54,072 bases of DNA, from positions 1 to 54,072 of the forward strand of contig JALEHU010000103.1 in NCBI GenBank assembly GCA_022770365.1, in the 5' to 3' direction. Every line of letters begins with the position of its first letter. The stretch's first letter is position 1. This document shows, piece by piece, positions 50,605 to 54,072 of this stretch. A program made the position numbers and the translations under genes. This stretch comes from Blautia sp. (GTDB taxonomy: Bacteria > Bacillota > Clostridia > Lachnospirales > Lachnospiraceae). Under the pieces are notes generated by a model, which was not told the origin of the DNA, ran no database searches, and saw only the letters and a list, made by a program, of their open reading frames with translations.

Positions 50605-51038
50605 CTCTTCGCGAAATGATGGTGGATGACCTGGATCAGGTGATGGAAATTGAGCAGGATCTGTTCGCGGTTCCATGGACAAAGGAAGGATATTTTACAT
50701 TTCTTACCAGAGAGAACACCATGTTTCTGGTAGTGGAAGAAAAAGGCCGCATTCTTGCTTACTGCGGACTTCTGATGGTGATGGATGAAGGCGATGTTAC
50801 CAATGTGGCTGTGCGAAGAGACAGGCAGAGAGAGGGAATCGGTAATTTTCTCATGGAAAGTCTGGTCAGGCTGGCAGACGGCATGGGTGTGACGACGATT
50901 CATCTGGAAGTACGTTCGGGAAATGAGACGGCAATCCGGTTATATGAACGCAATGGATTTACCAGAGATGGTATCCGCAAAAATTATTACACAGACCCGA
51001 CGGAAGATGCGCTTCTTATGACCAGACATTCGCAATAA
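50601..51038 (+). CDS. rimI: ribosomal protein S18-alanine N-acetyltransferase
   Basis: This 145-residue GNAT acetyltransferase has the acetyl-CoA loop VRRDRQREGIGNFLMESL and the C-terminal LEVRSGNETAIRLYERNGF that is characteristic of RimI. It should acetylate the N-terminus of a ribosomal protein, S18 in E. coli. It overlaps tsaB by 4 bases; rimI beside tsaB and tsaD is widespread. The substrate in this organism is not known. Confidence 0.9.
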   Translation: MTLREMMVDDLDQVMEIEQDLFAVPWTKEGYFTFLTRENTMFLVVEEKGRILAYCGLLMVMDEGDVTNVAVRRDRQREGIGNFLMESLVRLADGMGVTTIHLEVRSGNETAIRLYERNGFTRDGIRKNYYTDPTEDALLMTRHSQ

Positions 51039-51066
51039 GAAGGTTATCAGGAGGAAACAGAAATAT

Positions 51067-51978
51067 ATGTTAGACGTTTGTTTGTTAGGAACCGGGGGAA
51101 TGATGCCTTTGCCAAGAAGATGGCTGACGGCGCTGATGACCCGTTATAATGGAAGCAGTCTCCTGATTGACTGCGGAGAAGGTACTCAGGTCGCAATCAG
51201 GGAAAAGGGATGGACATTTAAGCCCATCGATATTATTTGTTTTACACATTATCATGGTGATCATATCAGCGGGCTCCCGGGGCTTTTACTTTCCATGGGA
51301 AATGCAGACCGTACGCAGCCGCTGACACTTGTGGGTCCCAAAGGCCTTGAACGTGTGGTGAATGCTTTGCGTATTATTGCGCCTGAGCTGCCATTTGAAC
51401 TGAAATTTATTGAGATCACAAAGCCGGAAGAAGTACTGGAACTGAATGGCTATCGTATTACCGCGTTCAAGGTAAATCATAACGTTCTCTGTTATGGCTA
51501 TACGCTTGAAATTCTGCGCAAAGGAAAATTCTCTCCGGAAAGTGCCAGAGAACATGATATTCCCCTGAAGTTCTGGAATCCTCTCCAGAAAGGTCAGATT
51601 GTTGAAGAGGACGGACGTATTTTTACCCCCGACATGGTTCTTGGGCCGGAGAGAAAAGGTATTAAGCTGACATACACTACGGACACCAGACCCACAGAGT
51701 CAATTCTTCGCAATGCGGCAGATTCGGATCTGTTTATCTGTGAGGGTATGTACGGGGAAGAGGATAAGGCAGAAAAAGCAAAAGGCTATAAACACATGAC
51801 GTTTAAAGAAGCAGCTGCTCTTGCACGGGATGCACATGTGGAAGAAATGTGGCTTACTCATTACAGTCCGTCTCTGATCCGGCCGGATGACTATATGGAA
51901 AGCGTAAGAAATATTTTTCCGAATTCATATGCCGGCAAGGATGGCAAGAGTGTGGAATTGAATTTCGAGGAGGATTGA
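51067..51978 (+). CDS. rnz: ribonuclease Z
   Basis: This 303-residue metallo-beta-lactamase-fold endonuclease cuts tRNA precursors 3' of the discriminator base. The zinc motif is [14 protein letters not shown], with later His ligands in KHMTFKEAA and WLTHYSP. This function fits the tRNA-Ser gene nearby, whose CCA is not encoded. An AGGAGG site precedes the ATG. Its stop overlaps the start of tsaD. The length is that of the short bacterial form. Confidence 0.92.
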   Translation: MLDVCLLGTGGMMPLPRRWLTALMTRYNGSSLLIDCGEGTQVAIREKGWTFKPIDIICFTHYHGDHISGLPGLLLSMGNADRTQPLTLVGPKGLERVVNALRIIAPELPFELKFIEITKPEEVLELNGYRITAFKVNHNVLCYGYTLEILRKGKFSPESAREHDIPLKFWNPLQKGQIVEEDGRIFTPDMVLGPERKGIKLTYTTDTRPTESILRNAADSDLFICEGMYGEEDKAEKAKGYKHMTFKEAAALARDAHVEEMWLTHYSPSLIRPDDYMESVRNIFPNSYAGKDGKSVELNFEED

Positions 51979-53006
51979 TGAAAGAAATGAAAGATACGCT
52001 GATTCTGGCAATTGAGAGCTCCTGTGATGAAACAGCGGCTTCTGTTGTCAAAAACGGAAGGACAATTCTGTCAAATGTAATTTCATCTCAGATAGAACTT
52101 CACAAATTATACGGGGGCGTGGTTCCGGAGATTGCGTCGCGCAAACATATTGAGAAAATCAACCAGGTGATTGAAGAAGCTCTTGAAACTGCAGGGGTGA
52201 CTTTGGATGATCTGGATGCGATCGGAGTGACATACGGTCCCGGACTGGTAGGAGCTCTCCTTGTAGGCGTTGCGGAAGCAAAAGCAATTGCATATGCCAA
52301 GAATCTTCCGTTGGTGGGAGTACATCATATTGAAGGACATGTTTCTGCAAATTATATCGAAAACCCGGATCTGGAGCCACCGTTTTTGTGTCTGATCGTT
52401 TCGGGAGGACATACACACCTTGTGATAGTGAAGGATTACGGGGAATTTGAAATTCTCGGACGTACCAGAGACGATGCGGCGGGAGAGGCTTTCGATAAAG
52501 TAGCGAGAGCAATTGGTCTTGGATATCCGGGCGGTCCGAAAATTGATAAATTATCAAAAGAAGGAAATCCTGATGCTATTGAGTTTCCGCGTGCAAAAAT
52601 CGGAGACTGTCCCTATGATTTCAGTTTCAGCGGTGTAAAGTCGGCGGTACTGAATTACCTGAATAATGCAAAAATGAAAGGTGAGGAAGTCAATCGTGCG
52701 GATCTGGCAGCATCATTCCAGAGAGCAGTTGTGGATGTATTGGTGGAACACACTATGCTGGCTGCAAAGGATTATGGTATGAATAAGATTGCTATTGCAG
52801 GCGGCGTTGCTTCTAACGGAACACTCCGGGAAGCTATGAGAGAAGCCTGTGAGTCCCGTAAATATCATTTTTATCACCCGTCACCGATTTTCTGTACAGA
52901 TAATGCAGCGATGATCGGTGTTGCCGCTTATTACGAATTTATAAAAGGAACAAGACGCGGATGGGATCTGAACGCGGTTCCCGGTCTGAAACTGGGAGAA
53001 CGATAA
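51978..53006 (+). CDS. tsaD: tRNA threonylcarbamoyltransferase TsaD
   Basis: This protein of 342 residues transfers the threonylcarbamoyl group to A37 of ANN-decoding tRNAs, working with TsaB and TsaE from the same operon. It has the Kae1/Gcp start [15 protein letters not shown], the metal-binding [12 protein letters not shown], and SGGHTHLV. The start at 51978 overlaps the rnz stop and lies 4 bases after AGGAGG; ATG 51987 is an alternative. Order tsaE-tsaB-rimI-rnz-tsaD is compact and coupled. Confidence 0.95.
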   Translation: MKEMKDTLILAIESSCDETAASVVKNGRTILSNVISSQIELHKLYGGVVPEIASRKHIEKINQVIEEALETAGVTLDDLDAIGVTYGPGLVGALLVGVAEAKAIAYAKNLPLVGVHHIEGHVSANYIENPDLEPPFLCLIVSGGHTHLVIVKDYGEFEILGRTRDDAAGEAFDKVARAIGLGYPGGPKIDKLSKEGNPDAIEFPRAKIGDCPYDFSFSGVKSAVLNYLNNAKMKGEEVNRADLAASFQRAVVDVLVEHTMLAAKDYGMNKIAIAGGVASNGTLREAMREACESRKYHFYHPSPIFCTDNAAMIGVAAYYEFIKGTRRGWDLNAVPGLKLGER

Positions 53007-53021
53007 GTGGAGTTATCAGAT

Positions 53022-53726
53022 ATGACAGATATGAAATGCACAGCAATTGTTCTGGCTGCAGGACAGGGCAAACGAATGAACAGTAAAATACAGAAACAGT
53101 TTATTGAGCTTAAGGGATATCCGGTCCTTTATTATTCTCTGAACTGTTTCCAGAAAAGTCCGCTGATTCAGGACATTGTTCTGGTAACAGGGGAAAGTGT
53201 TCTTTCATATTGTAAAAATGAAATTGTAGATAAATATGGATTTACAAAAGTGACCAGTATTATCGCGGGCGGAAAAGAACGGTATGATTCTGTATATGCG
53301 GGACTTCGTGCGTGCGTGAACTGCGATTATGTTTTTATTCATGACGGAGCAAGACCGTTTATTACGGAAGAGATACTTGAACGGGGGCTGGAAGGGGCAA
53401 AGGAGACAGGAGCCTGTGTAATTGGCATGCCGTCCAAGGATACAATAAAAATTGCGGATGAATCCGGGTTTGTAAAAGAGACGCCGAACCGGAGCAGAGT
53501 CTGGGCAATCCAGACCCCTCAGATATTTTCTTATCCATTGATAAGAGGAGCTCATGAAAGTATTCGAAAAAAGGATATGACAGCGATCACGGATGATGCC
53601 ATGGTCGTAGAACAGGAAACAGGAACAGGTATCCGCCTTGTAGAAGGTTCTTATCAGAACATAAAAATTACAACACCGGAAGATCTGACTGTTGCAGAAG
53701 CATTTTTGAAAAAGTTGGTTTTATAG
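53022..53726 (+). CDS. ispD: 2-C-methyl-D-erythritol 4-phosphate cytidylyltransferase
   Basis: This protein of 234 residues joins CTP and MEP in the non-mevalonate isoprenoid pathway. It has the nucleotide loop AIVLAAGQGKRMNSKIQKQF, FIHDGARPFI and AIQTPQIF, with ITDDAMVVE. I start at 53022, 9 bases after GGAG; a GTG at 53007 directly follows the tsaD stop and is also possible. The gene could in principle be a TarI-like ribitol-phosphate enzyme, since the families overlap, but motifs fit IspD. It ends the operon. Confidence 0.88.
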   Translation: MTDMKCTAIVLAAGQGKRMNSKIQKQFIELKGYPVLYYSLNCFQKSPLIQDIVLVTGESVLSYCKNEIVDKYGFTKVTSIIAGGKERYDSVYAGLRACVNCDYVFIHDGARPFITEEILERGLEGAKETGACVIGMPSKDTIKIADESGFVKETPNRSRVWAIQTPQIFSYPLIRGAHESIRKKDMTAITDDAMVVEQETGTGIRLVEGSYQNIKITTPEDLTVAEAFLKKLVL

Positions 53727-53736
53727 TTGGTTATAG

Positions 53737-53783
53737 TTTTGCAAAAAAAAGAAAAATCTCTTTTGCAAAAAAAAGAAAAATCT
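53737..53783 (+). repeat. 24-bp period tandem duplication after ispD
   Basis: The 23-base unit TTTTGC-A8-G-A5-TCT occurs at 53737-53759 and 53761-53783, separated by one base. The second copy abuts the tRNA promoter, giving an A-rich upstream region like an UP element. Confidence 0.82.
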
Positions 53784-53785
53784 TA

Positions 53786-53814
53786 TTGACATGCTGCGGG
53801 AATGGTGATAGAAT
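53786..53814 (+). promoter_or_regulatory. sigma-A promoter for tRNA-Ser
   Basis: TTGACA at 53786-53791 and TAGAAT at 53809-53814 are 17 bases apart, about 50 bases before the tRNA. Confidence 0.8.
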
Positions 53815-53864
53815 ACAACTTGCGCTGACAGTGATGCGCTGTAAATAGCGATTGAGACGCATCT

Positions 53865-53950
53865 GGAGAGATATCGAAGTGGTCATAACGAGGCGGTCTT
53901 GAAAACCGTTTGTCCGCAAGGGCGCGTGGGTTCGAATCCCACTCTCTCCG
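53865..53950 (+). tRNA. tRNA-Ser (anticodon UGA)
   Basis: The acceptor arm GGAGAGA pairs with TCTCTCC at the 3' end, with discriminator G at 53950. The anticodon loop CTTGAAA gives anticodon TGA, reading UCA codons. A long variable arm (TGTCCGCAAGGGCG) marks a class II tRNA, and GTTCGAATCC is the T loop. CCA is not encoded. RNase Z, encoded upstream, could trim its 3' end. Confidence 0.95.
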
Positions 53951-53995
53951 CTCGTTGAGTACAAAAATAATTTTCAAAAGAAATTAAAAAAGTAC

Positions 53996-54025
53996 TTGAC
54001 AAAAAGTGACAAAGAGATATATAAT
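53996..54025 (+). promoter_or_regulatory. strong promoter for a transcript leaving the window
   Basis: TTGACA at 53996-54001 and TATAAT at 54020-54025 are 18 bases apart, preceded by an A/T-rich stretch like an UP element. This strength is typical of rRNA or tRNA operons, but the transcript is outside the window. Confidence 0.75.
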
Positions 54026-54072
54026 AACTGCTGTTGAGCCCACGTGAGTGAGCAAAACGGAAATGGTAAGTA

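Overview
The window looks like chromosome of a gut-type Lachnospiraceae (class Clostridia; Blautia-like is my best guess, not proven). Reasons: a complete type II fatty-acid operon using FabK and a fused AccD-AccA, Gram-positive sigma-A promoters and AGGAGG ribosome sites, HPr kinase, an FCD-type GntR and a KdgR-like IclR regulator, a selenium-associated YedE/TusA/DUF3343 cluster, a NahK-type kinase, and moderate GC. Almost every gene has a recognisable family; the unusual material is between genes.

Layout. 1-1858: a complete IS1182-family element abutting a 5'-truncated and frameshifted signal peptidase gene. 2546-10242: a sugar-acid catabolic region: IclR regulator divergent from kdgA-kdgK, then a decayed gap, a GntR regulator, a GntP permease and an IlvD/Edd-family dehydratase. 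Together these give uptake of an aldonate, dehydration to a 2-keto-3-deoxy acid, phosphorylation and cleavage to pyruvate plus glyceraldehyde 3-phosphate. 10252-11099: a roughly 0.8 kb non-coding element made of nested long inverted repeats that can fold into one closed four-way junction; this is the main discovery candidate. 11285-11800: CarD-like regulator. 12089-21717: fabH-acpP-fabK-fabD-fabG-fabF-accB-fabZ-accC-accDA, headed by a sigma-A promoter overlapping a FabT-like palindrome. 21952-23364: pyruvate kinase.

23483-27405: selenium/sulfur cluster: LysR regulator and cysteine-desulfurase-like enzyme on the minus strand, divergent from yedE, a TusA-like carrier and DUF3343. 27607-28107: greA. 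28276-32167: phosphate locus: Na/Pi cotransporter with PhoU-like tail behind Pho-box-like 11-bp repeats, then a PhoP/PhoR-type two-component pair. 32235-34091: DUF6062 protein, small membrane protein, YbaK-type editing protein. 34132-37263: AraC regulator divergent from a nucleotidyltransferase and a NahK-like hexosamine kinase. 37433-38911: UPF0371. 39133-45124: ftsH, uvrC, hprK, ROK glucokinase. 45234-53726: penicillin-binding protein 1A, YigZ, cyclophilin, then tsaE-tsaB-rimI-rnz-tsaD-ispD, which holds most of the t6A tRNA-modification machinery. 53865-53950: tRNA-Ser(UGA), followed by another strong promoter that fires out of the window.

Functions are inferred from sequence motifs read by eye; no database search was possible. 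Predicted operators and RNA folds are by inspection of complementarity only.
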